From the NCBI GenBank assembly GCA_018364635.1, contig JAGZLR010000010.1, positions 1 to 50,717 of the forward strand: 50,717 bases of DNA, written 5' to 3'. The notes under the pieces were generated by a model. That model did not search any database and had not been told where the DNA came from. It worked only from the letters and a program-made list of their open reading frames with translations. This document shows positions 7,563 through 15,805 of this stretch, in pieces; the stretch's first letter is position 1; each line of letters begins with the position of its first letter. Source of the stretch: Clostridiales bacterium (GTDB taxonomy: Bacteria; Bacillota; Clostridia; Lachnospirales; Anaerotignaceae). The translations under genes were made by a program, and so were the position numbers.

Positions 7563-8105
7563 ATGTCAAGAATAGGTAAACTTCCTGTTGCCATTCCAGC
7601 TGGTGTTACTGTTTCTGTTGATGCAGAAAACACCGTTGTTGTAAAGGGACCAAAGGGCACAATTACAAGAAAGATGGCACCTGACATGAATATCGCAGTT
7701 GAAGATAATCAGGTTGTTGTTACAAGACCAAGCGATTTAAAGAAACACAAAGCATTACACGGTTTAACCCGTACTTTGATTTATAATATGGTAGTTGGTG
7801 TTACAAACGGATATGAAAAAGTTCTGGAAATCAATGGTGTTGGTTACAGAGCTGCAAAATCTGGAAAGAAATTGACTTTGACATTAGGCTACTCCCATCC
7901 GGTAGAGATGGTTGATCCAGAAGGAATTGAAACAATTCTTGATGGACAGAACAAGATTACTGTAAAAGGTATTGATAAGGAAAAGGTTGGACAGTATGCA
8001 GCTGAAATCAGAACAAAACGTCCACCAGAGCCTTATAAAGGAAAAGGTATTAAGTACGCTGATGAAACTATCAGACGTAAAGTTGGTAAGACCGGTAAGA
8101 AATAA
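7563..8105 (+). CDS. rplF: 50S ribosomal protein L6
   Basis: L6 lies near the GTPase-associated centre. The product has 180 residues with the start MSRIGKLPVAIPAGV and the C-terminal family motif IRTKRPPEPYKGKGIKY. A GTG at 7554 is in frame but sits in the AGGAGGTG ribosome binding site, so ATG 7563 is taken. Confidence 0.96.
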   Translation: MSRIGKLPVAIPAGVTVSVDAENTVVVKGPKGTITRKMAPDMNIAVEDNQVVVTRPSDLKKHKALHGLTRTLIYNMVVGVTNGYEKVLEINGVGYRAAKSGKKLTLTLGYSHPVEMVDPEGIETILDGQNKITVKGIDKEKVGQYAAEIRTKRPPEPYKGKGIKYADETIRRKVGKTGKK

Positions 8106-8167
8106 TTAAAAGTTATTTATATCGGAAAGTGACTAATTGGTAGATAGTAAAAGGAGTGAAATCCATT

Positions 8168-8536
8168 ATGATAACAAAGCCATCACGTGCGGCGGCAAGA
8201 ATGAAACGTCATTACAGAATTCGTAATCACGTTAGTGGATCAGCACAGTGCCCAAGATTAGCAGTGTTTAGATCTAACAAACACATGTATGCTCAGATTA
8301 TTGATGATGTGGCAGGTAACACTTTAGTAGCCGCTTCAACAATGGAAGCTGAAATTGCAAGTAAAGTGAAATATACATCAACCATTGAAGCAGCTCAGGC
8401 TGTTGGAGAAGCTATTGCTAAAAAGGCAATGGAAAAAGGTATCACAGAGGTTGTTTTTGACCGTGGCGGTTATCTGTACCATGGTAAAGTAAAAGCTTTA
8501 GCTGATGCAGCTAGAGAAGCAGGCTTACAGTTCTAA
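8168..8536 (+). CDS. rplR: 50S ribosomal protein L18
   Basis: L18 is a 5S rRNA-binding protein. The product has 122 residues, with the basic N-terminal RNA-binding tail RAAARMKRHYRIRNHVSG and the C-terminal motif FDRGGYLYHGKVKALADAAREAGLQF. ATG 8168 follows AAAGGAGTG with normal spacing; GTG 8156 is part of that site. The 62-bp gap after rplF is otherwise featureless. Confidence 0.95.
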   Translation: MITKPSRAAARMKRHYRIRNHVSGSAQCPRLAVFRSNKHMYAQIIDDVAGNTLVAASTMEAEIASKVKYTSTIEAAQAVGEAIAKKAMEKGITEVVFDRGGYLYHGKVKALADAAREAGLQF

Positions 8537-8552
8537 GTAAGGAGGGAAAAAT

Positions 8553-9056
8553 GTGAAAAGAATCGATCCTAGTACACTCGATCTTAAAGATAAAGTAGTA
8601 ACAATCAACCGTGTAACTAAGGTTGTTAAGGGTGGACGTACATTTAGATTTGCAGCACTTGTTGTTGTAGGTGATGAAAATGGCCATGTTGGATGCGGTC
8701 TTGGTAAAGCTTCTGAAATTCCAGATGCAATCCGCAAAGGAAAAGAAGATGCAATGAAAAATTTAATCTACGTTGAGAAAAACGACGCAGATAGCTTATA
8801 TCATGAGACAATCGGTAAGTTTGGAAGTGCAAGAGTTATGCTCATGCCAGCACCAGAAGGAACTGGAGTTATCGCTGGTGGTCCAGCCCGTGCAGTACTT
8901 GAATTAGCTGGTATTAGAAATATTAGAACAAAATCTCAGGGATCCAACAACAAGCGCAACGTAGTAAGCGCAACAATCGCTGGACTTGCAAGCATTAAGA
9001 CTCCAGAGCAGGTTGCAAGACTGCGCGGCAAGACTGTTGAAGAAATCTTAGGCTGA
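8553..9056 (+). CDS. rpsE: 30S ribosomal protein S5
   Basis: S5 helps form the mRNA entry channel and affects decoding accuracy. The product has 167 residues, with the double-stranded-RNA-binding fold marked by INRVTKVVKGGRTFRFAALVVVGD and the motif APEGTGVIAGGPARAVLELAGI. It starts at GTG 8553, two bases inside an ATG whose own frame stops immediately. The ribosome binding site is AAGGAGGG. Confidence 0.96.
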   Translation: MKRIDPSTLDLKDKVVTINRVTKVVKGGRTFRFAALVVVGDENGHVGCGLGKASEIPDAIRKGKEDAMKNLIYVEKNDADSLYHETIGKFGSARVMLMPAPEGTGVIAGGPARAVLELAGIRNIRTKSQGSNNKRNVVSATIAGLASIKTPEQVARLRGKTVEEILG

Positions 9057-9070
9057 GGAGGAAATTAACA

Positions 9071-9250
9071 GTGGCTGAACTTAAAATTACATTAGCAAAA
9101 TCCACAATCGGTGTAGTGCCGAAACATAAGAAAATTGTTCAGGCTTTAGGCTTGAGAAAAGTGAATAGCACAAAAATTCAGCAGGATAATGCAGCAATAA
9201 GAGGTATGATTGCTAAAGTAAATTATCTTGTAAAAGTAGAAGAAATTTAA
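9071..9250 (+). CDS. rpmD: 50S ribosomal protein L30
   Basis: L30 is a small 50S protein with a ferredoxin-like fold. The 59-residue product (MAELKITLAKSTIGVVPKHK to the end KVNYLVKVEEI) has the family length and motifs, including the central GLRKVNST segment. Translation begins at GTG 9071, about 8 nt after GAGGAGG. It lies in the expected place between rpsE and rplO. Confidence 0.95.
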   Translation: MAELKITLAKSTIGVVPKHKKIVQALGLRKVNSTKIQQDNAAIRGMIAKVNYLVKVEEI

Positions 9251-9274
9251 TTTGAGATTTAAGGAGGTGCCAAG

Positions 9275-9715
9275 ATGAATTTGTGTGATTTAAGACCTGC
9301 AGAAGGTTCTAACCCAAAAGCTTGGAGAAGAGGCAGAGGCCATGCTTCCGGCAATGGTAAGACAGCAGGTAGAGGACATAAAGGCCAGGGAGCTCGTTCT
9401 GGATCCGGTGGAAAAGCAGGTTTTGAAGGCGGACAGATGCCTCTTTACAGAAGACTTCCTAAGAGAGGATTCAAATGCAGAAACTCTAAAGATATCGTTG
9501 GTATTAATGTATGTATGCTTAACGTATTTGATGATGGTGCTGTGGTTGATTTGGAAGCTTTAAGAAGTGTTGGTCTTGTCAGCAATCCAAGAGATGGAAT
9601 CAAAATTTTGGGTGTTGGAGAACTTGAAAAGAAACTTACAGTGAAAGTAAATTACTACAGCGAATCTGCTGCTGAAAAGATTAAAAATGCCGGCGGAGAA
9701 GCAGAGGTGATCTAA
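9275..9715 (+). CDS. rplO: 50S ribosomal protein L15
   Basis: L15 is a late-assembly 50S protein. The 146-residue product starts MNLCDLRPAEGSNPKAWRRGRG and carries the Gly/Arg-rich N-terminal tail GHKGQGARSGSGGKAGFEGGQMPLYRRLPKRGF that binds 23S rRNA. AAGGAGGTG precedes ATG 9275. Its stop codon abuts the TTG start of secY with no gap. Confidence 0.96.
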   Translation: MNLCDLRPAEGSNPKAWRRGRGHASGNGKTAGRGHKGQGARSGSGGKAGFEGGQMPLYRRLPKRGFKCRNSKDIVGINVCMLNVFDDGAVVDLEALRSVGLVSNPRDGIKILGVGELEKKLTVKVNYYSESAAEKIKNAGGEAEVI

Positions 9716-10981
9716 TTGCTGAAAGTACTCATTAACGCATGGAAGGTTAAGGATCTGCGGAGCAAAATTCTGTATACTCTGATGATATTTGCGATCTTAA
9801 GATTAGGAACATGTATCGCTTTACCTGGAATAGATGTGGTAGGAATCAAGTCCACACAGGCCGCTGCCAATGTAGGAACACTTTATAATATTATTTCGGG
9901 CGGTGCAAACTCTAGGTGGTCAATTTTTGCAATGGGAATTGGTCCTTATATCAATTCTTCCATCATTATGCAGCTTTTAACGGTCGCTATTCCAAAACTA
10001 GAACAATTAAATAAAGAGGGACAGGAAGGACGAAAAAAAATACAGAATATCACCAGATATCTGACAGTCGTTCTGGGTCTTATCCAGGGAATTGGTATTA
10101 CACTTAGTTATAGACAGCTAATGATTAATCCTGGAATACTTCAATATGTTATTTGTGTCCTTGCTCTTATGGCAGGTACAACATTTGTTATGTGGCTGGC
10201 AGAGCAGATCACTGCAAAAGGTGTCGGCAATGGCTCCTCTCTCATCATCTTTATCAATATCGTATCTAGTCTGCCAATTGGAATCAGAAGTCTCTATCAA
10301 TATGGTGCAGGAAGCGATGCCTCTGCATGGTTGAAGGTAGCAGGTATGCTTGCAATCCTACTGGTACTGATTGTATTTATTATTTTTGTACATGATGGTG
10401 AAAGAAGACTTCCGGTGCAGTACTCAGCAAAAATGGTGGGCAGAAGAACGTTTGGCGGTCAGTCAACGTTTATGCCGATTAAAGTAAATACAGCGGGAGT
10501 TATTTCGATAATTTTTGCTATTTCACTTTTACAGTTTCCGGAAACTATTGCGCAGTTTTTGCCTAATGTTCCGACAGGACTTCAAAAAGTGATTGATTTT
10601 CTGAGAATGACGAATCCCGCGGGAGCTGTTATTTATATTGTTCTTATCTTCTTTTTCACTTATTTCTATACTTCAATTGTTGTCAATGCGAATGAAATTG
10701 CAGAAAATATGAAAAAGAGTGGCGGTTTTATTTTAGGTATCCGTCCAGGACAGCCAACGAGTGCTTATATTTCAAGGGTTTTAAGCCGTATTACTTTAGT
10801 TGGGGCGGTTTGCTATTCTATCCTTGCAATGGTACCTATCGTTATGCAGTGGGTATTTAAAATGAATATCGGTTTCGGTGGTACCACAATGATCATTGTG
10901 GTTGGTGTATGTCTTGATATTGTGAAGAATTTGGAATCACAGCTTCTTTTAAGACATTATAAAGGATTTTTAAATCACTGA
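9716..10981 (+). CDS. secY: Protein translocase subunit SecY
   Basis: SecY forms the membrane channel of the Sec translocase. The product has 421 residues, close to the 431 of B. subtilis, with about ten hydrophobic segments; the first starts around residue 18 (SKILYTLMIFAILRLGTC), the plug region follows, and the C-terminal cytoplasmic loops carry GIRPGQPTSAYISRVL. It starts at TTG 9716 immediately after the rplO stop, with AGAGGTG just upstream in the rplO tail, so coupling to rplO translation is likely. A stable hairpin follows the stop. Confidence 0.95.
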   Translation: MLKVLINAWKVKDLRSKILYTLMIFAILRLGTCIALPGIDVVGIKSTQAAANVGTLYNIISGGANSRWSIFAMGIGPYINSSIIMQLLTVAIPKLEQLNKEGQEGRKKIQNITRYLTVVLGLIQGIGITLSYRQLMINPGILQYVICVLALMAGTTFVMWLAEQITAKGVGNGSSLIIFINIVSSLPIGIRSLYQYGAGSDASAWLKVAGMLAILLVLIVFIIFVHDGERRLPVQYSAKMVGRRTFGGQSTFMPIKVNTAGVISIIFAISLLQFPETIAQFLPNVPTGLQKVIDFLRMTNPAGAVIYIVLIFFFTYFYTSIVVNANEIAENMKKSGGFILGIRPGQPTSAYISRVLSRITLVGAVCYSILAMVPIVMQWVFKMNIGFGGTTMIIVVGVCLDIVKNLESQLLLRHYKGFLNH

Positions 10982-10987
10982 TCTTAC

Positions 10988-11027
10988 CTGGCATGGAGGA
11001 TGCAATTGCATTCCTCCTTTTGGCCAG
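10988..11027 (+). promoter_or_regulatory. Hairpin between secY and adk
   Basis: Outer arms CTGGC (10988-10992) and GCCAG (11023-11027) enclose a GGAGGATGCAA / TTGCATTCCTCC stem with one bulged base, followed by TTTT within the outer loop side. It resembles a partial terminator that could reduce transcription into adk while leaving the operon open, or an RNase processing site. Confidence 0.45.
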
Positions 11028-11057
11028 CATTTGTTATATATGAAGGTGGGAAAGTTC

Positions 11058-11696
11058 ATGAAATTAGTTCTGATTGGTGCTCCAGCTGCAGGCAAGGGAA
11101 CACAGGCGTCTAGATTGGTTAAGAAGTTTAACATTGCTCATATTTCTACTGGAGATATGTTAAGAGATCAGATCAATAAAGGTACAGAGCTTGGAAAACA
11201 AGTACAAGAGGTTATGGCGGCAGGTAAACTAGTCAGCGATGAACTGATTATTGAGATCGTAAAAGATAGAATTAGTCAAGATGACTGCAAAAATGGATTT
11301 ATTTTAGATGGTTTTCCACGTACAGTGAATCAGGCAAAAAAACTTGATGAACTTATTGGTGCTATTGACAAGGCCATATATATCAAAGCTGATGATGAAG
11401 TCATTTTGAAAAGGCTGACGGCTAGAGAAACTTGTCCTAAGTGCGGTGCTACGTACAATAGAATTTCTTTGCCTTCGAAAAAAGCGGGGATCTGTGACGT
11501 ATGTGGTACAGCGTTGACACAGCGCAAAGATGATACTGTGGAGGCAGGAAGATCTAGATTGGCTGCATACCATGAACAGTCAGAACCTTTAGTTGATTAT
11601 TATAGCAAGCAGGACCTGGTATTGGCCGTTGATGGTTTACAGGCGATAGATGAAGTGACAAAAACTATTGTTGATGGATTAGGAGAGCGAGCTTAA
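11058..11696 (+). CDS. adk: Adenylate kinase, zinc-LID type
   Basis: Interconverts ATP plus AMP and two ADP in the cytosol. The product has 212 residues; the P-loop GAPAAGKGT is at residues 7-15, and the LID domain carries four cysteines (C126, C129, C146, C149) in two CxxC pairs that bind structural zinc, as in Gram-positive enzymes. ATG 11058 follows AAGGTGGG; earlier starts in the frame add residues not found in the family. The stop overlaps the map start by one base. Confidence 0.96.
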   Translation: MKLVLIGAPAAGKGTQASRLVKKFNIAHISTGDMLRDQINKGTELGKQVQEVMAAGKLVSDELIIEIVKDRISQDDCKNGFILDGFPRTVNQAKKLDELIGAIDKAIYIKADDEVILKRLTARETCPKCGATYNRISLPSKKAGICDVCGTALTQRKDDTVEAGRSRLAAYHEQSEPLVDYYSKQDLVLAVDGLQAIDEVTKTIVDGLGERA

Positions 11697-12448
11697 TGGC
11701 GATCACAATTAAAACACCAGAGCAAATTGAAAAAATGAAAGTCGCAGGTAAAATTCTTGCTAGGCTTGATGAGATCTTGAGGGCTGAGATAAAGCCTGGG
11801 ATAACAACAAGAGAACTAGATCACATTGCTGAGGACTATATTCGTTCCCAAGGAGCTATCCCTTCCTTTAAGGGATATTCGGGATTTCCAGCTTCCATAT
11901 GTACTTCTGTAAATGAAGAAATTGTTCATGGAATTCCTAGCAGTAGGAAACTGAAAAATGGGGACATTATTAGTATTGATATGGGGTCTTTCATTGGTGG
12001 TTTTAATGGTGATTGTGCGAGGACTTACGGCGTAGGAGAAATAAGCGAAGAAAATCAGCAACTTATTGATGTAACGCGCGAGAGTTTTTTTGCAGGAATC
12101 AAATATGCAAAAGCTGGTTATCATCTTTATGAAATTTCAGCAGCTATACAACAATATGTAGAAAGTCATGGATTTGGCGTTGTGCGAGATTATGTTGGCC
12201 ATGGTATTGGCAGAGAGATGCATGAGGATCCTGCTATTCCAAACTATAAAGAAGCGCATATGGGCAGGGGACTAAAACTTCAAAAAGGAATGGCTTTGGC
12301 TATAGAGCCTATGGTGACAGCAGGTAGCTATAACTTGAAAGTTTTATCTGATGGTTGGACAGCAGTTACCAAAGATGGCCTGAATGCGGCACATTATGAA
12401 AATACTCTGATAATAACTGACGGAGAGCCTGAACTGACAACGCTATAA
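11696..12448 (+). CDS. map: Methionine aminopeptidase, type I
   Basis: Removes the N-terminal methionine from new proteins. The 250-residue product has every residue of the dinuclear metal site: D95, D106, H169, E204 and E235, plus the substrate histidine H78 in VHGIP. It lacks the N-terminal zinc-finger extension of longer forms. It overlaps adk by one base, the usual adk-map pair in spc operons. Confidence 0.97.
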   Translation: MAITIKTPEQIEKMKVAGKILARLDEILRAEIKPGITTRELDHIAEDYIRSQGAIPSFKGYSGFPASICTSVNEEIVHGIPSSRKLKNGDIISIDMGSFIGGFNGDCARTYGVGEISEENQQLIDVTRESFFAGIKYAKAGYHLYEISAAIQQYVESHGFGVVRDYVGHGIGREMHEDPAIPNYKEAHMGRGLKLQKGMALAIEPMVTAGSYNLKVLSDGWTAVTKDGLNAAHYENTLIITDGEPELTTL

Positions 12449-12487
12449 TCGGAACAGCGTGCGCTTGAAAGATACTGAGGTGAAACA

Positions 12488-12757
12488 ATGGAATACACTG
12501 TTGGACAGTTAGTAATTTCAAAGAGCGGACATGATAAAGGACGAAAATTTCTGATAAAAGCTATTGAAGGTGAATACCTTTATCTGATAGATGGAAAACA
12601 TCGACCGCTGGATCATCCGAAAAAGAAAAAAATAAAACATGTTCAAGCAACACTGAGTGTTGACTGTGGAATTAAAAATAAGCTGAAAAACGACAGTTAT
12701 CTTTTAGATGCTGAAATTGTAAAAACAATTAAAGTGTTAAGCTGTATTCAGGAGTAA
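12488..12757 (+). CDS. KOW-domain RNA-binding protein (L14e/L27e-like)
   Basis: This 89-residue basic protein begins with a KOW-type segment (GQLVISKSGHDKGRKFLIKAI) and has a central lysine-rich patch (DHPKKKKIKHVQ), resembling the archaeal and eukaryotic L14e/L6e/L27e fold. Such genes are common between map and infA in Clostridia, but their role on the ribosome or rRNA is not established. It starts at ATG 12488 after CTGAGGTG and is 20 bp from infA. It lacks any catalytic motif; RNA binding is inferred from the fold. Confidence 0.85.
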   Translation: MEYTVGQLVISKSGHDKGRKFLIKAIEGEYLYLIDGKHRPLDHPKKKKIKHVQATLSVDCGIKNKLKNDSYLLDAEIVKTIKVLSCIQE

Positions 12758-12777
12758 CAAAAAGGAGGTTCTGAATC

Positions 12778-12996
12778 TTGTCAAAGGATGACGTGATTGA
12801 AGTGGAAGGAACTATTTTGGAAAAACTTCCAAATGCAATGTTTCAAGTTGAACTTGAAAATGGACACAAGATTCTGGCACATATCTCTGGAAAGCTTCGT
12901 ATGAATTTTATTAGAATTCTTCCGGGAGATAAAGTGAAAATTGAAATGTCCCCTTATGACTTAACTAAGGGTAGAATTACTTGGAGAGCAAAATAA
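12778..12996 (+). CDS. infA: Translation initiation factor IF-1
   Basis: IF-1 blocks the A site during initiation. The 72-residue product is a single S1/OB-fold domain with the standard motifs VEGTILEKLPNAMFQVELENG and AHISGKLRMNFIRILPGDKV. It uses a TTG start at 12778 after AAAGGAGG, so the first residue aligns exactly with IF-1 of other Firmicutes, which commonly begin MSK. Confidence 0.96.
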   Translation: MSKDDVIEVEGTILEKLPNAMFQVELENGHKILAHISGKLRMNFIRILPGDKVKIEMSPYDLTKGRITWRAK

Positions 12997-13013
12997 GAAA
13001 GGAGCAAGGCAAA

Positions 13014-13127
13014 ATGAAGGTTAGACCATCTGTAAAACCAATGTGTGAAAAATGTAGAGTTATCAAAAGAAAAGGCCGTCTTATGGTAATTTGTGAGAAT
13101 CCAAAGCACAAACAGAAACAGGGTTGA
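13014..13127 (+). CDS. rpmJ: 50S ribosomal protein L36
   Basis: L36 is the smallest 50S protein. The 37-residue product is MKVRPSVKPMCEKCRVIKRK followed by a short tail ending KHKQKQG. It is the zinc-ribbon form: Cys11 and Cys14, Cys27 and His32 are present. It lies 17 bp after infA, with AAAGGAGC upstream. It is the last gene before the alpha-operon promoter. Confidence 0.95.
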   Translation: MKVRPSVKPMCEKCRVIKRKGRLMVICENPKHKQKQG

Positions 13128-13135
13128 TAATCTCT

Positions 13136-13272
13136 ACGGAATTAACATGGCTGGAAGGGGTCGGGAACCCCGGCAAGTCACTTAATTAAATCCGTCATTT
13201 TGTAAAACCGGAAAAGTTAGATAATTCTAGTGTGGTGATAGGCTGACGGCCTATTCTGGAATTTATACCGGT
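13136..13272 (+). promoter_or_regulatory. Two foldable elements between rpmJ and rpsM
   Basis: Element A (13136-13195) is closed by ACGGA/TCCGT and contains the hairpin GGGGT-CGGGA-ACCCC. Element B (13207-13272) is a long nested hairpin: ACCGG/CCGGT, AATTCTAG/CTGGAATT (one G-U pair) and ATAGGC/GCCTAT. Neither is followed by a U-run, and both lie upstream of the alpha promoter, so they would be transcribed as the tail of the spc message. Confidence 0.5.
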
Positions 13273-13293
13273 TATAAGCAAATTTATATTGAA

Positions 13294-13322
13294 TTTACTA
13301 GAAAAATTTGTTAGTATATAAT
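13294..13322 (+). promoter_or_regulatory. Promoter of the alpha operon (rpsM to rplQ)
   Basis: TTTACT (13294-13299) and TATAAT (13317-13322) are 17 bases apart. Transcription would start near 13329, giving a leader of only about 30 nt ahead of the rpsM ribosome binding site (AGGAGGTG, 13341-13348). Confidence 0.75.
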
Positions 13323-13358
13323 AATGTAATTGATTATTTCAGGAGGTGCAAAATATAC

Positions 13359-13727
13359 ATGGCACGTATTGCTGGTGTAGACTTACCAAGAGAGAAACGC
13401 GTTGAAATAGGTCTTACTTATGTTTACGGCATTGGTAAGCCAAGTGCTATCAGAATTTTGACTGAGGCCGGTGTGAATCCGGATACAAGAGTAAGAGATT
13501 TGACTGACGAAGAAGTTGCCAAAATTCGTGAGGTTATTGATAGAACACAGACTGTTGAAGGTGATTTAAGAAGAGAAATCGCTTTAAATATTAAGCGTCT
13601 TGTTGAAATTGGCTGCTACAGAGGAGTTCGTCATAGAAAAGGGCTGCCTGTAAGAGGACAGAAAACAAAGACAAATGCTAGAACTAGAAAAGGTCCTAGA
13701 AAAACAGTTGCTAATAAGAAGAAATAA
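13359..13727 (+). CDS. rpsM: 30S ribosomal protein S13
   Basis: S13 lies in the 30S head and contacts P-site tRNA and L5. The 122-residue product begins MARIAGVDLPREKRVEIGLTY and ends in the basic tail containing RGQKTKTNARTRKGPRK. An upstream GTG or ATG would extend the frame into the promoter and is rejected; ATG 13359 is correctly spaced from AGGAGGTG. First gene of the alpha operon. Confidence 0.97.
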   Translation: MARIAGVDLPREKRVEIGLTYVYGIGKPSAIRILTEAGVNPDTRVRDLTDEEVAKIREVIDRTQTVEGDLRREIALNIKRLVEIGCYRGVRHRKGLPVRGQKTKTNARTRKGPRKTVANKKK

Positions 13728-13752
13728 TTGCGCTTAAAGGAGGTTAAGGATC

Positions 13753-14154
13753 GTGGCAAAGAAAGCAGTAAAAAAATTAAGCACACGTAGACGTCGCGAC
13801 AAAAAACACGTAGAACGTGGTCAGGCACATATCCAGTCTACTTTTAATAATACAATTGTTACAGTAACAGATGCAGCAGGAAATGCTCTTTCATGGGCTA
13901 GTGCAGGTCAGTTAGGCTTTAGAGGTTCCAGAAAATCAACACCTTATGCAGCTCAGATGGCAGCAGAGACAGCTGCTAAGGCAGCTTCTGATTATGGCTT
14001 AAAAACAGTTGAAGTATTCGTTAAGGGTCCTGGTAGTGGACGTGAAGCGGCTATTCGTGCATTGCAGGCAGCTGGTCTTGATGTAACACTTATTAAGGAT
14101 GTTACGCCAGTTCCACATAACGGATGCAGACCACCAAAACGCAGAAGAGTCTAA
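13753..14154 (+). CDS. rpsK: 30S ribosomal protein S11
   Basis: S11 forms part of the platform near the E site. The 133-residue product has the typical segments HIQSTFNNTIVTVTD and KGPGSGREAAIRALQAAGL, and ends in VPHNGCRPPKRRRV. It starts at GTG 13753 after AAAGGAGGT. The lysine-rich N-terminal tail is slightly longer than in E. coli. Confidence 0.97.
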   Translation: MAKKAVKKLSTRRRRDKKHVERGQAHIQSTFNNTIVTVTDAAGNALSWASAGQLGFRGSRKSTPYAAQMAAETAAKAASDYGLKTVEVFVKGPGSGREAAIRALQAAGLDVTLIKDVTPVPHNGCRPPKRRRV

Positions 14155-14174
14155 TCAGAGGAGGTACAGTTTAA

Positions 14175-14777
14175 ATGGCTAGAGATAGAGTTCCAGTTCT
14201 TAAGAGATGTAGATCCCTTGGTCTTGATCCAGTGTTCTTAGGAATTGATAAAAAATCTAAAAAGAAAAATCTCAGAGAAGGCAAAAAGATAAGTGAATAT
14301 GGTCTTCAGATGAGAGAAAAGCAGAAAGCTAAATTTATTTATGGCGTCCTGGAAAAACAGTTCAGAAACTATTATGCAAAAGCTGAACAGATGGCAAAAA
14401 AAGATGGCATTCCTGGTGAAAATCTTTTAATGCTTCTTGAAATGAGACTTGATAATGTAATGTTCAGACTTGGCTATGGTAGAACAAGAAAAGAATCCAG
14501 ACAGATTGTTCGTCATAAACACGTTATGGTAAATGGTAAACCAGTAGATATCCCATCTTATCAGGTAAAGGTTGGAGATATCATTGAAATTAAAGAGAAA
14601 TATAAAGATATGCAGAGATACAAAGATATTTTAGATGTTACAGCATCTAGAATTGTTCCTGAATGGCTTTCAGCAAACCATGATGCATTACAGGGCACAG
14701 TTGTTGCAAAGCCACAGAGAGATCAGATCGATGTTCCTGTAGAAGAAACATTCATCGTCGAACTGTATTCTAAATAA
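14175..14777 (+). CDS. rpsD: 30S ribosomal protein S4
   Basis: S4 is a primary 16S rRNA binder; in B. subtilis and E. coli it regulates ribosomal genes. The product has 200 residues, with the S4 RNA-binding domain at about residues 91-155 (MRLDNVMFRLGYGRTRKESRQIV and HVMVNGKPVDIPSYQV). The N-terminal cysteines of zinc-binding S4 are absent apart from one Cys, so it is the zinc-free form. It lies inside the alpha operon rather than alone as in B. subtilis. Confidence 0.96.
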   Translation: MARDRVPVLKRCRSLGLDPVFLGIDKKSKKKNLREGKKISEYGLQMREKQKAKFIYGVLEKQFRNYYAKAEQMAKKDGIPGENLLMLLEMRLDNVMFRLGYGRTRKESRQIVRHKHVMVNGKPVDIPSYQVKVGDIIEIKEKYKDMQRYKDILDVTASRIVPEWLSANHDALQGTVVAKPQRDQIDVPVEETFIVELYSK

Positions 14778-14828
14778 TTGTAAACTATTTGATCGATATT
14801 TTAGAATCCACAAGGGAGGTTTGAGTGA

Positions 14829-15788
14829 GTGTTTGAATTTGAGAAACCTCGAATTGAAATTGCAGAAATGGCACCGGACGGTTCTTATGGCCGTTTCGTT
14901 GTTGAGCCGTTGGAGAGAGGCTATGGTACTACTTTGGGTAACTCTTTGAGAAGAATTTTGTTATCGTCTCTTCCAGGTGCGGCTGTGAGCAACGTAAAAA
15001 TTGATGGTGTTCTTCATGAATTCAGTGTTATCCCTGGTGTTAAGGAAGATGTTTCCGAAATTATACTGAACTTGAAAGGTCTTGCTATCAAAAATACCAG
15101 TGATAGCAATGACCCTAAAGTTGTATATATTGATATGGAGGGAGAAGGTGAAGTCAGAGGCTCTGATATTAAGGCTGATGGCGAGATTGAGATCCTGAAC
15201 CCTGATCATCATATTGCTACATTAAGCGGCGGACCAAACAGCAAACTTTATATGGAAATTACTATCCAAAAAGGGCGCGGCTACATTGGCGCTGATAAAA
15301 ATAAAAAGGACGATCAGCCGATAGGAATGCTACCTGTAGACTCTATTTTTACTCCTGTTAGAAGAGTTAATTTTATTGTTGAAAATACTAGAGTTGGTCA
15401 GATTACAGACTATGATAAACTGACTTTGGAAGTATGGACAAACGGAACGATTGCTCCTGACGACGCTGTTAGTTATGGTGCAAAGATTTTAAATGAACAT
15501 CTCGCTCTTTTCATTGATCTTTCGGATAATGCAAAGAATGAAGTAATTATGAATGAAAAGGAAGAAAATCAGAAGGGTAAAGTACTTGAAATGAGTATTG
15601 AAGAGCTGGATCTTTCTGTTCGTTCTTATAACTGCCTGAAGAGGGCCGGTATTAACACAGTAGAAGACTTAGCAAATAAGACTGAAGATGAAATGATGAA
15701 GGTTAGAAACCTTGGCCGGAAATCATTAGAAGAGGTTCTGAATAAGCTGAGTGAGCTTGGGCTTTCTCTCAGGCCAAGTGATGAATAA
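14829..15788 (+). CDS. rpoA: RNA polymerase subunit alpha
   Basis: Alpha dimerizes to nucleate RNA polymerase assembly and contacts UP elements and activators. The 319-residue product has the N-terminal dimerization domain (GYGTTLGNSLRRILLSSLPG) and the C-terminal domain with two helix-hairpin-helix parts (LDLSVRSYNCLKRAGINTVEDL and MMKVRNLGRKSLEEV). It starts at GTG 14829 after AAGGGAGG. The two domains are joined by an acidic linker rich in Glu and Asn. Confidence 0.97.
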   Translation: MFEFEKPRIEIAEMAPDGSYGRFVVEPLERGYGTTLGNSLRRILLSSLPGAAVSNVKIDGVLHEFSVIPGVKEDVSEIILNLKGLAIKNTSDSNDPKVVYIDMEGEGEVRGSDIKADGEIEILNPDHHIATLSGGPNSKLYMEITIQKGRGYIGADKNKKDDQPIGMLPVDSIFTPVRRVNFIVENTRVGQITDYDKLTLEVWTNGTIAPDDAVSYGAKILNEHLALFIDLSDNAKNEVIMNEKEENQKGKVLEMSIEELDLSVRSYNCLKRAGINTVEDLANKTEDEMMKVRNLGRKSLEEVLNKLSELGLSLRPSDE

Positions 15789-15805
15789 TTGTAACTTATA
15801 ATTTT

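Noticed and set aside
13136..13272. Terminator for the spc operon
   Set aside because: Strong stems but no U-run follows either of them, so intrinsic termination is unlikely.
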